Shown one piece after another: positions 1-10,400 of a stretch of DNA of 64,000 nucleotides; position 1 is the first letter of the stretch, and the number at the start of each line of letters is the position of its first letter. Origin of the DNA: Flavobacterium tyrosinilyticum (GTDB lineage: Bacteria; Bacteroidota; Bacteroidia; Flavobacteriales; Flavobacteriaceae); NCBI RefSeq assembly GCF_023656565.1, contig NZ_JAMOKG010000002.1:812030-876029 (forward strand), in the 5' to 3' direction. The notes under the pieces are model-generated. The model saw only the letters and a program-made list of their open reading frames with translations. It made no database searches and was not told where the DNA came from. A program made the translations under genes and the position numbers.

Positions 1-1
1 T

Positions 2-409
2 ATCGGAGTGTTCTTCTTTGCGCTGACCATGCAAAGTCAAAGTGTAATTGGAAAATGGAAAACAATTGACGATGAAACAGGAGAAGCTAAATCTATAGTA
101 GAAATCTATGAGAAATCAGGAAAAATATATGGTAAAGTAGTAGATATCCTTCGCGACAGCCACAAAAAAGATGTTTGTGTAAAGTGTGATGGAGCCGAAA
201 AAAATAAGCCAATTTTAGGTATGGTAATCATGAATGGTCTTAAGAAAGATGGTTCAGAGTATAATGGAGGAACAATTTTGGATCCTACAAGTGGTAAAAA
301 GTATAAATGTTATGTTACTTTAGAATCTGCAGACAAATTAAAACTTCGCGGTTATGTTGGGATTTCTTTGATGGGAAGAACGCAATATTGGACCAGAGTA
401 AAAAACTAA
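2..409 (+). CDS. DUF2147 family protein (5' end outside window)
   Basis: The reading frame is open to the left edge and begins inside what looks like the end of a signal peptide (hydrophobic run ending around ALTMQSQS), so the true start is upstream of the window. The visible 130 or so residues form a small beta-rich exported protein. The early GKWKTIDDETGEAKS segment, the two cysteines CVKC, the block GGTILDPTSGKKY and the ending RTQYWTRV match the DUF2147 pattern. The family is periplasmic or exported and has no firmly known biochemical role. It ends 10 bp before the beta-lactamase start, so the two genes may be co-transcribed. Confidence 0.75.
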   Translation: MGVFFFALTMQSQSVIGKWKTIDDETGEAKSIVEIYEKSGKIYGKVVDILRDSHKKDVCVKCDGAEKNKPILGMVIMNGLKKDGSEYNGGTILDPTSGKKYKCYVTLESADKLKLRGYVGISLMGRTQYWTRVKN

Positions 410-419
410 TTAAAATATA

Positions 420-1178
420 ATGCGAAAAATTGCTTCAATAATTTTATTCTTAGTTATGGTTTCAAATAGCTTTGGACAATCTAAGAACTCGCCATTACAA
501 ATAAGTCATCTTACGGGTGACTTTTATGTTTATAAAACTTTTAACGAATACAAAGGGGTAAAGATTTCTGCTAATGCTATGTATGTCGTTACAAAAGAAG
601 GTGTTGTTCTTTTTGATGCTCCATGGGATAAAACGCAGTTTCAGCCTTTATTGGATAGTATTGAAGCAAAACACAATAAAAAGGTAGTGATGGTTTTTGC
701 AACGCATTCGCATGAAGATCGCGCGGGTGGATTGGATTTTTATAGAAAAAAAGGAATTAAAACCTACTCAGGTAAATTGACAGATGAAATCCTTAATGGG
801 AATAAAGAAGGAAGAGCAGAATTTGTAATTCCAGATGATGCGACTTTTACAGTTGGGCAATATAATTTTGAAGTGTATTATCCAGGTAAAGGCCATGCAC
901 CAGATAATATTGTAGTTTGGTTTGGGAGAGAGAAAATTCTTTATGGAGGTTGTTTTATAAAGAGTGTTGAAGCACAAGATTTAGGGTATTTAGGCGATGC
1001 TGATGTTAAGGAATGGGAGAAATCCATAAAAAAAGTTCAGTCAAAATTTAAGAATCCGAAGTTTGTTATTCCGGGGCACGATGGAGGAACGACAAATGAA
1101 TCTGTTGAGCATACTTTAAAGCTGATTCAGGATTATAATCTTTCAAATGACACTTCCTCTAAATCAGGTCAGAAATAA
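420..1178 (+). CDS. bla: subclass B1 metallo-beta-lactamase
   Basis: A 252-residue secreted zinc hydrolase that should open beta-lactam rings, including carbapenems, in the periplasm. A signal peptide covers about residues 1-19, ending SNSFGQ. The B1 zinc set is complete: H96, H98 and D100 in HSHEDRAGG, H159 in GKGHAPDN, C178 in YGGCFIKS and H220 in IPGHDGG. The cysteine at the second zinc site separates B1 from B2 and B3. Length and signature resemble the resident chromosomal enzymes of Flavobacterium and Chryseobacterium (JOHN/IND/BlaB group). It lies between a DUF2147 gene and priA with no mobile element, which argues for a resident rather than an acquired gene. The exact allele cannot be assigned by eye. 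Confidence 0.9.
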   Translation: MRKIASIILFLVMVSNSFGQSKNSPLQISHLTGDFYVYKTFNEYKGVKISANAMYVVTKEGVVLFDAPWDKTQFQPLLDSIEAKHNKKVVMVFATHSHEDRAGGLDFYRKKGIKTYSGKLTDEILNGNKEGRAEFVIPDDATFTVGQYNFEVYYPGKGHAPDNIVVWFGREKILYGGCFIKSVEAQDLGYLGDADVKEWEKSIKKVQSKFKNPKFVIPGHDGGTTNESVEHTLKLIQDYNLSNDTSSKSGQK

Positions 1179-1201
1179 TAACTGACTTATAATAAAAATC
1201 C

Positions 1202-3652
1202 ATGCATTTCATTGAAGTTATTTTACCGCTTTCTTTAGCTAAGACATTTACATACCGAATTTCTGAAGCCGAATTTCATTTCATAAAAAAAGGAATGCGT
1301 GTTGCTGTGCCATTTGGTAAAAGCAAAATATATACAGCGCTTGTTCTGGATGTTCATGAAAATGCTCCAACATTATACGAAGCTAAAGAAATCCATCAAA
1401 TTTTAGATGAAGTACCCATTGCGACCGAAATCCAGATTAAACACTGGCTTTGGGTTGCGAACTATTATATGTGCGGAATTGGAGATGTGTATCGAGGCGC
1501 ATTTCCGAGTGGATTATTGTTGGAAAGTGAAACAATCATTTCGCACAAACCTGATGTTGTGGTAAATGACAGCGAACTTTCTGATGATGAATTCTTGATT
1601 TATGAAGCGCTACATCATCAAAGTTCATTAAAGATTCAGGAGATTACTTCGATTTTAAATAAAAAGAATATACTTCCAATTCTGCAAAAACTAATCGCGA
1701 AAGATATTATTTTTTTGGATGAAGAAATAAAAGAAACATACAAGCCAAAATTGGTTCGCTATGTTAAATTGCATTCAAAATACGAATCGGATAATGGCTT
1801 GGCTGGATTACTCGAAGTACTGAAAAGCGCTAATAAACAGAAAGAAATTGTTTTAAATTATTTTCAGTTAAATGCTTCTGAGAAAAAGCCTATTACGGTC
1901 AAAAAACTTACGGAAGTTTCAAATGTAACAGCAGCAGTTGTAAAGGCTTTAGTTGAAAAAGAAATTTTCGAAGAATATTATTTGCAGCATGATCGTGTTA
2001 CATTTAACGGAGAAGTATCAGATAAGCAATTGCAGCTTAGTGAGGCTCAGGAAAGTGCTTTTTCTGGAATCAAAAATAGTTTTCTAGAGAAAGAAGTTTG
2101 TCTACTTCACGGTGTGACTTCTAGCGGAAAGACTGAAATTTACATCAAGTTAATTGAAGAGTATTTACAGACAGGAAAACAGGTTTTGTATCTATTGCCA
2201 GAAATTGCTCTTACTACGCAGTTGGTTTCGAGATTGCGTTTTCATTTTGGAGACAAAGTAGCTGTTTTTCATTCCAAATACAGTAATAATGAAAGAGTTG
2301 AGGTTTGGAGGCAAACGCTTGAAAATTCTCCAAAAGCACAAATTGTAATTGGAACAAGATCGGCTTTGTTTTTACCTTTTAATGATTTAGGATTATTAAT
2401 TGTTGACGAAGAACACGAGCAGACTTTTAAGCAGACAGATCCTGCACCAAGATACCATGCCAGAGATGCTGCAATTGTTTTGGCTAATTTTCATAAAGCG
2501 AAAGTGTTATTGGGTTCTGCAACGCCTAGCATTGAGACCTATTTTAATGCCCAAAATGATAAATATGGATTGGTAACACTTTCTGAACGTTACAAAAATG
2601 TCCGCTTGCCTGAAGTGCTTTTAGTTGATTTAAAAGACAAGCATTTCAGAAAAAAAATGACGGGACATTTTAGCGATCTTTTAATCGAAGAGATTGCAGA
2701 ATCGATGTCATTAGGTGAGCAGGTTATTTTGTTTCAAAATAGAAGGGGATATTCGCCTATAATAGAATGTTTGACTTGCGGGCACGTTCCGCATTGTCAG
2801 CAGTGCGATGTAAGTTTGACTTACCATAAGCATAAGAACCAATTGAGATGCCATTATTGCGGTTATTCTATAGCAAAACCTACAAATTGCCATAATTGCT
2901 CTAGTATAGATTTAACTACAAAAGGATTTGGGACTGAGCAGATAGAGCAGGAGCTGGCTTCGCTTTTTCCGAAAGCAAAAACAGCTCGAATGGATCAAGA
3001 TACTACTCGAGGTAAATTTGGTTTTGAAAAGATAATCGATACGTTTAAAAATCGTGAAATTGATATTTTGGTGGGCACGCAAATGCTGGCCAAAGGACTT
3101 GATTTTGATAATGTAGGCTTAGTCGGAATCATGAATGCAGATAATATGCTCCATCATCCAGATTTTAGAGCTTTTGAACGTAGTTTTCAAATGATGACGC
3201 AAGTTGCGGGAAGAGCAGGGAGATCAGAAAAACAAGGAAAAGTTGTCATTCAAACTTACAATCCGAATCATAATACAATTCAACAAGTTACACACCATAA
3301 TTATATAGGTATGTATAAAGAACAGTTGTATGACAGACAAATTTATAGATATCCGCCTTATTTCAGGATTATTAAGCTTACGCTAAAGCATAAAGATTTT
3401 GATAAATTGAAGGAAGGGGCTATGTGGCTGTATCAGGTTTTAAGTCAGAACTTAGGAATGCCTGTTTTAGGTCCAGAAGAGCCAGCGATAAGCAGAATAC
3501 GTAATGAATATATCAGAACTATTTTAATAAAGATTCCTAATAATCTTCATTTAGGAAATACAAAAAAAACTATTCAGAAAATGCTGAATAGTTTTGAAGC
3601 TGTAGCTCAATACAGAGCTATAAAAGTTGTAGTAAACGTTGATTTTTATTAA
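1202..3652 (+). CDS. priA: primosomal replication protein N' (PriA helicase)
   Basis: An 816-residue superfamily 2 DNA helicase that recognises stalled forks and reloads the replisome. The N-terminal DNA-binding region (MHFIEVILPLSL, then GMRVAVPFGK) is followed by Walker A GVTSSGKT at about residues 304-311 and the DEEH box at 402-405. A cysteine-rich zinc insertion starting IECLTCGHVPHC lies near residues 530-575, and the late motifs VGTQMLAKGLDF and QVAGRAGR are present. Length is slightly above the E. coli protein (about 730). It starts 23 bp after the beta-lactamase gene and converges on the LytTR regulator 8 bp past its stop. Confidence 0.96.
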   Translation: MHFIEVILPLSLAKTFTYRISEAEFHFIKKGMRVAVPFGKSKIYTALVLDVHENAPTLYEAKEIHQILDEVPIATEIQIKHWLWVANYYMCGIGDVYRGAFPSGLLLESETIISHKPDVVVNDSELSDDEFLIYEALHHQSSLKIQEITSILNKKNILPILQKLIAKDIIFLDEEIKETYKPKLVRYVKLHSKYESDNGLAGLLEVLKSANKQKEIVLNYFQLNASEKKPITVKKLTEVSNVTAAVVKALVEKEIFEEYYLQHDRVTFNGEVSDKQLQLSEAQESAFSGIKNSFLEKEVCLLHGVTSSGKTEIYIKLIEEYLQTGKQVLYLLPEIALTTQLVSRLRFHFGDKVAVFHSKYSNNERVEVWRQTLENSPKAQIVIGTRSALFLPFNDLGLLIVDEEHEQTFKQTDPAPRYHARDAAIVLANFHKAKVLLGSATPSIETYFNAQNDKYGLVTLSERYKNVRLPEVLLVDLKDKHFRKKMTGHFSDLLIEEIAESMSLGEQVILFQNRRGYSPIIECLTCGHVPHCQQCDVSLTYHKHKNQLRCHYCGYSIAKPTNCHNCSSIDLTTKGFGTEQIEQELASLFPKAKTARMDQDTTRGKFGFEKIIDTFKNREIDILVGTQMLAKGLDFDNVGLVGIMNADNMLHHPDFRAFERSFQMMTQVAGRAGRSEKQGKVVIQTYNPNHNTIQQVTHHNYIGMYKEQLYDRQIYRYPPYFRIIKLTLKHKDFDKLKEGAMWLYQVLSQNLGMPVLGPEEPAISRIRNEYIRTILIKIPNNLHLGNTKKTIQKMLNSFEAVAQYRAIKVVVNVDFY

Positions 3653-3660
3653 AACGGTAA

Positions 3661-4359
3661 TTAAGAAGAAGTTGAAAGTGCCTTTACTAGATCTTCTTTT
3701 TTATTGCGGCTTAGCGGTATTTTGGTAATGCCTATCTCGGCAAATTTACTATTGAAACGTTCGACCTTATCGATATTAATAATATACGATTTATGGACAC
3801 GAATAAATTTGTCTTTCGATAAATCATTTTCAAAAGACTTCATAGTGGAGAGAACCAGATTGCTGTCATCCTCGGTTACTACTCTTACGTAATCTCCAAA
3901 AGCTTCAATCCATTTTATTTTTGAAGTGAAGATTTTAAGTTTTTTTAGATTACTTTTGATGAATATATGTTCGCCTTCTTCTTCTTTGATGTCTTTTTTT
4001 AGCAAATGCATATCAATTGCTCTCTTTACAGAGGCATTAAAACGATCTACTGCAATAGGTTTCTGAAGATAGTCGGTAGCGTCGTAGTCGAAAGCTTTAA
4101 GGGCATATTCGGCTTTAGATGTAATAAATATAATTTGCGGTTTTGATTTTAATCCGTCAAGAAAATCAAAGCCGTTAATAACAGGCATTTCAATATCAAG
4201 AAATATTAAGTCAATATTATTTAATGAGATACAACTTTTTGCTTCAATTGCATTAGAAAAATCCCCGATTAAATGCAAGCCTGGGTGATTATTGACCAAT
4301 TTGGCAATAATTGTCCTTTGTATAGAACTATCATCTACAACAACACAGTTTAGTTTCAT
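3661..4359 (-). CDS. LytTR-family DNA-binding response regulator
   Basis: A 232-residue cytoplasmic two-component regulator. The receiver domain (about 1-120) has the acidic pair D9/D10 (VVVDDSS), phospho-acceptor D55 (IFLDIEMP) and the conserved lysine K100 before a proline (LQKP). The C-terminal LytTR DNA-binding domain (about 130-230) contains KIKWIEAFGDYVRV and FIRVHKSYIINIDKV. No histidine kinase lies next to it, so it is an orphan whose sensor must be elsewhere. It converges with priA. The target genes cannot be told from the sequence. Confidence 0.9.
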   Translation of the reverse strand: MKLNCVVVDDSSIQRTIIAKLVNNHPGLHLIGDFSNAIEAKSCISLNNIDLIFLDIEMPVINGFDFLDGLKSKPQIIFITSKAEYALKAFDYDATDYLQKPIAVDRFNASVKRAIDMHLLKKDIKEEEGEHIFIKSNLKKLKIFTSKIKWIEAFGDYVRVVTEDDSNLVLSTMKSFENDLSKDKFIRVHKSYIINIDKVERFNSKFAEIGITKIPLSRNKKEDLVKALSTSS

Positions 4360-4475
4360 AACATTTATATTTAGAATAAATTCAGGATAGCAGTAGTAAA
4401 TGTATTATTTTTTTGTAAAAAAAACTAAGGTTGAGGCATCTTTTTTGCATTATGACGAATAAAAGAAAAAAAATG

Positions 4476-4505
4476 TTGGATATGTAAATTAAATGCTTAC
4501 TTTTG
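4476..4505 (+). promoter_or_regulatory. Bacteroidetes-type promoter for rpsF operon
   Basis: A TTG at 4476-4478, a 19-nt spacer and TACTTTTG at 4498-4505 fit the Bacteroidetes sigma-ABfr promoter (TTTG, N17-23, TAnnTTTG). The start of transcription is expected about 5-7 nt later, leaving a leader of roughly 25 nt before the rpsF ATG at 4537. Confidence 0.75.
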
Positions 4506-4536
4506 CACCCAATTTTAACAAATAAAATTTTTATTT

Positions 4537-4878
4537 ATGAATCATTATGAAACTGTTTTCATTTTAAATCCCGTTTTATCTGAGGTTCAGGTGAAGGAAA
4601 CAGTAACGAAATTTGAAGAATTTCTTACTAGTAGAGGAGCTGAAATGGTATCGAAAGAGGATTGGGGTCTTAAAAAAATGGCTTACGAAATCCAAAACAA
4701 AAAAAGTGGTTTTTACCATTTATTCGAATTCAAAGTAGCTGGAGAAGTTCTTTTAGCTTTTGAAACTGAATTCAGACGTGATGAAAGAGTTATGCGTTTC
4801 TTAACTGTAAGTTTAGATAAACATGCTATTTCATGGGCTGAGAGAAGAAGAGCGAAATTAAAATCTACTAAAGCGTAA
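4537..4878 (+). CDS. rpsF: 30S ribosomal protein S6
   Basis: A 113-residue protein of the 30S platform, where it pairs with S18. The start [15 protein letters not shown] and the block [19 protein letters not shown] are typical of S6, and the lysine/arginine-rich tail contacts 16S rRNA. First gene of the rpsF-rpsR-rplI operon; rpsR starts 5 bp after its stop. The ssb gene found between S6 and S18 in many bacteria is absent here. Confidence 0.97.
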   Translation: MNHYETVFILNPVLSEVQVKETVTKFEEFLTSRGAEMVSKEDWGLKKMAYEIQNKKSGFYHLFEFKVAGEVLLAFETEFRRDERVMRFLTVSLDKHAISWAERRRAKLKSTKA

Positions 4879-4883
4879 TTATT

Positions 4884-5180
4884 ATGTCTACAATCGAGCA
4901 ATCTGCAAAAGGAAAAAAAGACGGAGATATCAGATATTTAACGCCTTTAAACATTGAAACTAACAAAACTAAAAAGTATTGCCGTTTCAAAAAATCAGGA
5001 ATCAAATACATCGATTATAAAGATGCTGATTTCTTATTAAAATTCGTTAACGAGCAAGGAAAAATTCTTCCACGTCGTTTAACTGGAACTTCATTAAAAT
5101 ACCAAAGAAAAGTTTCTGTAGCTGTAAAAAGAGCTCGTCACTTAGCTTTAATGCCATACGTGGCCGATTTATTAAAATAG
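4884..5180 (+). CDS. rpsR: 30S ribosomal protein S18
   Basis: A 98-residue small-subunit protein that binds S6 and the central domain of 16S rRNA. The core shows [20 protein letters not shown] and [16 protein letters not shown], and the protein ends [15 protein letters not shown] polar extension of about 20 residues precedes the core, as is common in Bacteroidetes. It sits 5 bp after rpsF and 68 bp before rplI, in the same operon. Confidence 0.97.
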
Positions 5181-5248
5181 TATAAAAAAATCTAGTCGCT
5201 GGTTTCTGTTTGATCAGAACCTAACTTCTAAAATATAAGGACAACAAC

Positions 5249-5689
5249 ATGGAAATTATTTTAAAACAAGACGTACAAAACCTAGGGTTTAAAGATGATG
5301 TAGTATCTGTAAAACCTGGTTACGGTCGTAACTTTTTAATTCCTCAAGGTTTTGCTACTTTAGCAACTCCTTCTGCTAAAAAAGTTTTAGCTGAAAACCT
5401 AAAACAAAGAGCACACAAAGAAGCTAAAGTTGTAGCTGATGCTAAAGCAATAGCTGAAACTTTAAAAGCTCTTGAAATTAAACTTACTGCAAAAGCTGGT
5501 GGAGAGAAACTTTTTGGTTCTATCACTAACATCGATATTGCTGCAGCTTTAGAGAAATCTGGTAATGCTATCGATAGAAAATTCATCACTAGCGGTGTTG
5601 TAAAACGTTTAGGTAAATACAATGCTACAGTTCGTTTACATAGAGATGTAATCGTTGAATTAGCTTACGAAATTGTTGCTGAAAAGTAA
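5249..5689 (+). CDS. rplI: 50S ribosomal protein L9
   Basis: A 146-residue large-subunit protein. The N-terminal rRNA-binding domain begins MEIILKQDVQNLGFKDDVV and contains PGYGRNFLIP. A long alanine/lysine-rich connecting helix (about 45-75) leads to the C-terminal domain with GGEKLFGSIT. Length matches the family (about 148). Last gene of the S6-S18-L9 operon, followed by an intrinsic terminator. Confidence 0.97.
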   Translation: MEIILKQDVQNLGFKDDVVSVKPGYGRNFLIPQGFATLATPSAKKVLAENLKQRAHKEAKVVADAKAIAETLKALEIKLTAKAGGEKLFGSITNIDIAAALEKSGNAIDRKFITSGVVKRLGKYNATVRLHRDVIVELAYEIVAEK

Positions 5690-5707
5690 TAGTTTTTAGA
5701 TCTATAC

Positions 5708-5735
5708 AAAAATCCCGATGAAAGTCGGGATTTTT
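5708..5735 (+). terminator. intrinsic terminator after rplI
   Basis: An 11-bp stem AAAAATCCCGA / TCGGGATTTTT around a six-base loop (TGAAAG) ends in a run of T. It begins 19 bp after the rplI stop and closes the ribosomal protein operon. Confidence 0.9.
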
Positions 5736-5822
5736 TTGTTTAAGACAAGATTAATAGTAATAATTAGACTTATGGCTGTTGGCTTAGAGCTCACAGCGTA
5801 AAGCATAAAGCCTAAAAAAGAA

Positions 5823-6296
5823 ATGAAATACGCAAGATTAACAAAAGAGCAGTTTGACGAATTACATGCTGAATTTGCAAGTTTTTTGGCAACACAAGCA
5901 GTAGACAGAAAAGAGTGGGAAGAGCTTAAGATTAATAAACCAGAAGTTGCAGAACAGGAACTTGATGTTTTTTCAGATTTGATTTGGGAAGGCGTATTAG
6001 GTAGAGCAGAATATTTGGAACATTTTTCTAAGAGCCATATTTTTCTGTTTCATTGTTTTGATACTTATATTAAGTCAATTGTTTTGAAAACTTTTTCTCC
6101 AGAGGTAGACTTTTTGACTAAAGAAGGGCTTCAATGGTTAAGCGATAATATGTTTACAGACAATATTGAAATGAAAGTTGGAAAGAAAGTGTTTACAGAG
6201 GAACGTAATTCTTCGATTTTTGAATTGATTAAACAAGGCGCTTTTTTAAGTGATGGGCAGTTGTTTAATCAAATTAATACAATTATAGAATCTTAA
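5823..6296 (+). CDS. DUF6495-like hypothetical protein
   Basis: A 157-residue soluble acidic protein beginning MKYARLTKEQFDELH, with no signal peptide or membrane segment. It recalls the DUF6495 family of Bacteroidetes, which I remember as often sitting beside rplI; this name is from memory rather than from a diagnostic motif. The middle is rich in aromatic and acidic residues (FSDLIWEGVLGRAEYLEHFS). No catalytic motif is visible and the function is unknown. It has its own terminator downstream (6325-6350). The 100 bp before the start contain a degenerate AGCNTAAAGC-like repeat tract. Confidence 0.65.
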   Translation: MKYARLTKEQFDELHAEFASFLATQAVDRKEWEELKINKPEVAEQELDVFSDLIWEGVLGRAEYLEHFSKSHIFLFHCFDTYIKSIVLKTFSPEVDFLTKEGLQWLSDNMFTDNIEMKVGKKVFTEERNSSIFELIKQGAFLSDGQLFNQINTIIES

Positions 6297-6324
6297 AATA
6301 ATTTTTATAAGGTTTTTGAATAAG

Positions 6325-6350
6325 GCAGACAGTTGTTAGCAATTGTCTGC
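6325..6350 (+). terminator. intrinsic terminator after DUF6495-like gene
   Basis: GCAGACA at 6325-6331 pairs with TGTCTGC at 6344-6350, followed by eight T. It is 28 bp beyond the stop of the preceding gene. Confidence 0.85.
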
Positions 6351-7466
6351 TTTTTTTTATTTTTTAACTTTTGTTTAATCTTTTTAAAAGTTTTGACCCC
6401 GTATTTCTACTTGTTTTTTTAAAACTCTTCATTTTTTTTGGATTTTTAGTTTTCGTGAAACAGTTTTGTGGCTATTGGTCTTTAATACGGATAGTTTTGT
6501 CGATAAAATTATTTAAAATGTAAGATTATTCTTTATTTAAATCGATTTAACATATTTTGTTTAATATTTTGTTTAATGTGAAATTTATAAGCTAATTATG
6601 TTAAAAGTAGCTATTTTCTTGATGTTTTGATGTGTCTATAATTTTGGAATTAAAGTTTTATGAATAAATTATAAGAATTTTATGTTTGTTTTATGTTTTT
6701 GTTTTTCCTAATTTTAGGTAACAAAAGTTAAACAAAATTTTTCTTTTGGTTTTCAAGACATACTGGTTAGAAAATTATATGCCATGTTGTTAAGATTGAA
6801 AATTGAGAAATTATACCACAACCTAATAAGTCTGCGTATGGAATTGACAATTACTTTCTTTATCAAATTTACCTTAATCGTACATTTTGTTTTAGTTTTA
6901 TTTTTTAACCTATTTCGCTTACTTCGTTTCAACGATAAATTTGATCGTTACCTAATACTTAATTTTTTTTCAAAAGGCTTACCTTTTAGTTTGCTGTCTT
7001 TTAATTACCCCATTTGGCGGGCTAATGATAAGGGAGAATAATTTTATTGGATATAAATAGATTCGAACTAGTTTTTTACAGCTAGTTAATTTTAGAAAAG
7101 ACTAATCAACTTTCTGAAAAAATGAATCAACATATATAAAGAACCCCAGTTCTACTTTCAACTAAAATTTTCATTATGAAAATTAGGCCTGCAACAAATC
7201 ACTCCTCTTGGAAAATTGATTACAATCATTTTTCCTCTAAAAATGCAGAACTTATTTTGTCTCACAGAGATAGAATTTGTTCTACGGTATACTTTGATAT
7301 ACCGAATTCAACATAATTTTTTTTATTAAAACAGAATTTAGCAGCTTTTTTATAGGCTACTATTGTTTGTTTTAACTGTTTGATTCTTAACTGATTGTTT
7401 AATTGCGTAGGTGCTTGCACTTACTGCAAGAGGTGTTTTATTGTCCATTTTCTAATCTTCCAAATT
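6351..7466 (+). other. long AT-rich intergenic region upstream of the adhesin
   Basis: About 1.1 kb without a convincing gene. It is very T-rich with many TTTTG/TTTAAT runs. A -7-like TATGTTTG lies at 6681-6688 but has no well-placed -33 partner. A palindrome CGGTATA / TATACCG sits at 7285-7304, and a small hairpin CTTGCA / TGCAAG at 7414-7430. Two open frames exist: 6784-7041 (85 codons, F/L-rich, probably chance) and 7176-7316 (46 codons, MKIRPATNHSSW...). Neither shows a recognisable domain. The region most likely holds the promoter and long leader of the adhesin operon. Confidence 0.5.
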
Positions 7467-10400
7467 ATGAAAAAAAAATTTACTTTTTGTAGTCTCAATC
7501 CTCAAATGAGATTATTAGGACTTTTAACGTTATTCTTTATATGCAGCAATGCATTCTCTCAGACTATTTGTAGACCTGTGTCTCAGACAAATAGTGCAGG
7601 AGGAGGGCTTTTGTGTTTAGGAGTAGATGTTAATAGTCCTGCCAATGCTTATGATAGCGCTGGCTTATCCACTTATGCAACCTTAACAAATGGTGTTGCA
7701 GTACTTGGATGTTTTGCAGAAGAAACAATGACCTTAAATCAAACGGCCAGAGCCGGTGACCAAGTTGCGATATACTTTGGTACGGGCAACGGATTACTTG
7801 ATTTAACCTTGTTGTCAAATGCAACGATTCAAGCTAAAAATTCTGGAACCAATGTAGGTTCGAGCGTGGCTTTAAATAGTCCGCTTTTGAATTTGAATTT
7901 GCTAAGTGGCAATACTGTTGCTGTTGCAAAATTCCCTATTACGGGTGACACCAACCAAATTCAAATTCAGGTTGGTGGTGGACTTTTAAGTCTTTTGGTA
8001 AGCTTAAGAGTCTATGATGTTAGGCTAGAATTTGCACAGCCAACTGTATCTGGAGGTTTATCACAAACAGTTTGTGCGGGAGTTCCAACCACTCTAACAG
8101 CTACACCAGCTGCGGGTACTTCGTTGGCTTGGTACAGTTCTGAATTTTCAACAACAGCTTTGGCAGTGGGAAATACGTATACTACTCCTGCTTTAGCAGC
8201 AAATACAACATATTATATAGGAATAACTAGAGCTGCAGGCTGCGAAGGAAATGTTCGCGTACCTGTGGTCTTGAATGTGTCTAACCCAGCCATTCCGGCC
8301 ATTAGTAATGTTGGAACAACGGTTTGTTCGACAGGCGCAACTCAGCAAACGACTTTATCGGTTGTAAATGCTGCTCCAGGAACAATTTACAACTGGTACT
8401 CTTCGGCAACTGGTGGTCCTGCTTTAGCTAGTGGAACTACTTATTCTCCAATAGTACCATTAGGAACAACTCAATTTTTTGTAGAAGCTGCTATTGGTAG
8501 TTGTGTTAGTTCACGTACGCCAGTTAGTGTTGTTTCTACAGCCGTTCCAATAACACCGACAGTTTTAACGCAAAGTGTGACTATTCAATCTGGTCAGAAT
8601 GCAACGTTAAATGCATCGACTACAGAGATTGGAGCACAATTAAACTGGTATGAAACTTCAACTGGAGGAACAGCTGTTGCCACAAATACAGCTACTTTTA
8701 CAACACCAATTTTAACAGCTACTAAAACGTATTATGTTGAAGCACAAAGCCCAAACGGAAATTGTGTTAGTGCAACTAGAGTACCGGTTACAGTAACGGT
8801 TCAGCCAGCAGCTTTAGGCGGTTGTCTTGAAGCCAGCAGTCAGGTAACTTCTCAAGTTGGTGTATGTTTATTGTGTAATGCTACAAATCCGAATTTTTCT
8901 GTAGACGGAAATCCTGCAACTGCAACAAGACTGACTGTTCCTGCCAATGTATTAGGATCTATGCAGCAAACATTACAATTTACAAATCCAGGAAAAGCTG
9001 GTGATATTGTTGATGTTGACTTAGAATTGCCAGGAGGATTAGCAGATGTTCAGTTGTTAAGCGTGATTAGTTTGGCAACCTACAATGGTGCAACTTATAA
9101 TAATGATAGAGTTGCAATTAATAATCCTCTTATTACTTTGCAGTTGTTGAGCGGTACTAGATATAGAGCTAGCGTTACGGCTGGTGCTAATTTTGACCGT
9201 GTAGAAGTTCGTTTAGGAGGTGTGCTTGGTCTTTTAACTAATCTGGATATTTATCAGGCGGCCTATAGATATAAAGCTTCGGTTGTTTCTGGAAATACTG
9301 CCATTTGCAGTGGACAAACAGCAACTTTAAATGCTAATCTGGCTTTAGGCGAAACCATTAGATGGTATGATGCTTTAACTGGTGGAAATTTATTAAGCAG
9401 TACAGCTTCGTTTACAACTCCAGCCTTGACAGCTAATACAACTTATTATGTTGAATTAACTCGTAATGGTTGCGTTAATAGTGTAAGAAATCCTTTTGCT
9501 GTTACAGTCGATAGTCCAGTGGCTCCAACGGCGATTTCTACTGTTCCTGCAAATTTATGTAGTGGAGAAACGACAACGATAACAATTCAATCTCCAGTTG
9601 CAGGCACAACGTATAATTGGTATGATGCTGCAACAGGAGGAACTTTGGTATTTACAGGAACTTCTTTTGTAACTCCAAATCTAACTGTTCCAACTACTTA
9701 TTATATTGAAGCAGTAATTGGAACTTGTTTAAGTGCTCGTACAGCGGTAAATGTAAATGTAAATCCTAGACCAGCGGCACCAGTCCCTGTATCTTCTAGC
9801 GTTATTATTCAGTCAGGCCAGAATGTACAGTTGTCTGTTGTAAGTAGCCCTGGAGTTTCTTATTTATGGTATGATGCTCCAACAGGAGGAACTCTTTTGC
9901 AAGGTACTGGTAGTAATACTTATATACCTAATCCAGTTTTAACAGCAAATAAAACATTTTATGTAGAAGCTGTAAGTACGGCATCAGATTGTAGAAGCAC
10001 TTCAAGAGCTGCTATTAATGTAATAGTAACCAATACAGTTAGTACTTGTCTTCAACCAAGTACACAAGCAATAACTGTTGACCCGGGCTTATTGTGTGTT
10101 CTATGTAATGGTGTAAATGGACCTAACGCAGTTGATGGAAATCCAAATACATTTTCTTCTTTGACTATAACTGCGGGAGTACTTAATTCATACATACAAC
10201 AACAACTAAATTTTCTAACACCTGGTCAAGCAGGAGATATCATTGATGTTGAATTAGAATTACCAGGCGGTCTTGCTGATATTGCATTGCTGGGATCTGT
10301 AAGCATAGGAACTTCTTTAGGAGGAGTTGAAAATCCAGGCAGACTTGCAGTAAACAATAGTTTATTGAACTTGCAGGTATTATCAGGAAACAAATTCAAA

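Noticed and set aside
6784..7041. 85-codon frame in the gap before the adhesin
   Set aside because: Composition (F, L, N, K) is that expected of T-rich non-coding DNA; no signal peptide logic, no family, no clear promoter.
7176..7316. 46-codon frame MKIRPATNHSSW...
   Set aside because: No family recognised and it contains a DNA palindrome at its 3' end; kept only as a note in the intergenic entry.
7395..7466. TTG start for the adhesin giving 24 extra residues
   Set aside because: The ATG at 7467 immediately precedes a typical signal peptide; the extra residues are cysteine-rich and would bury it.
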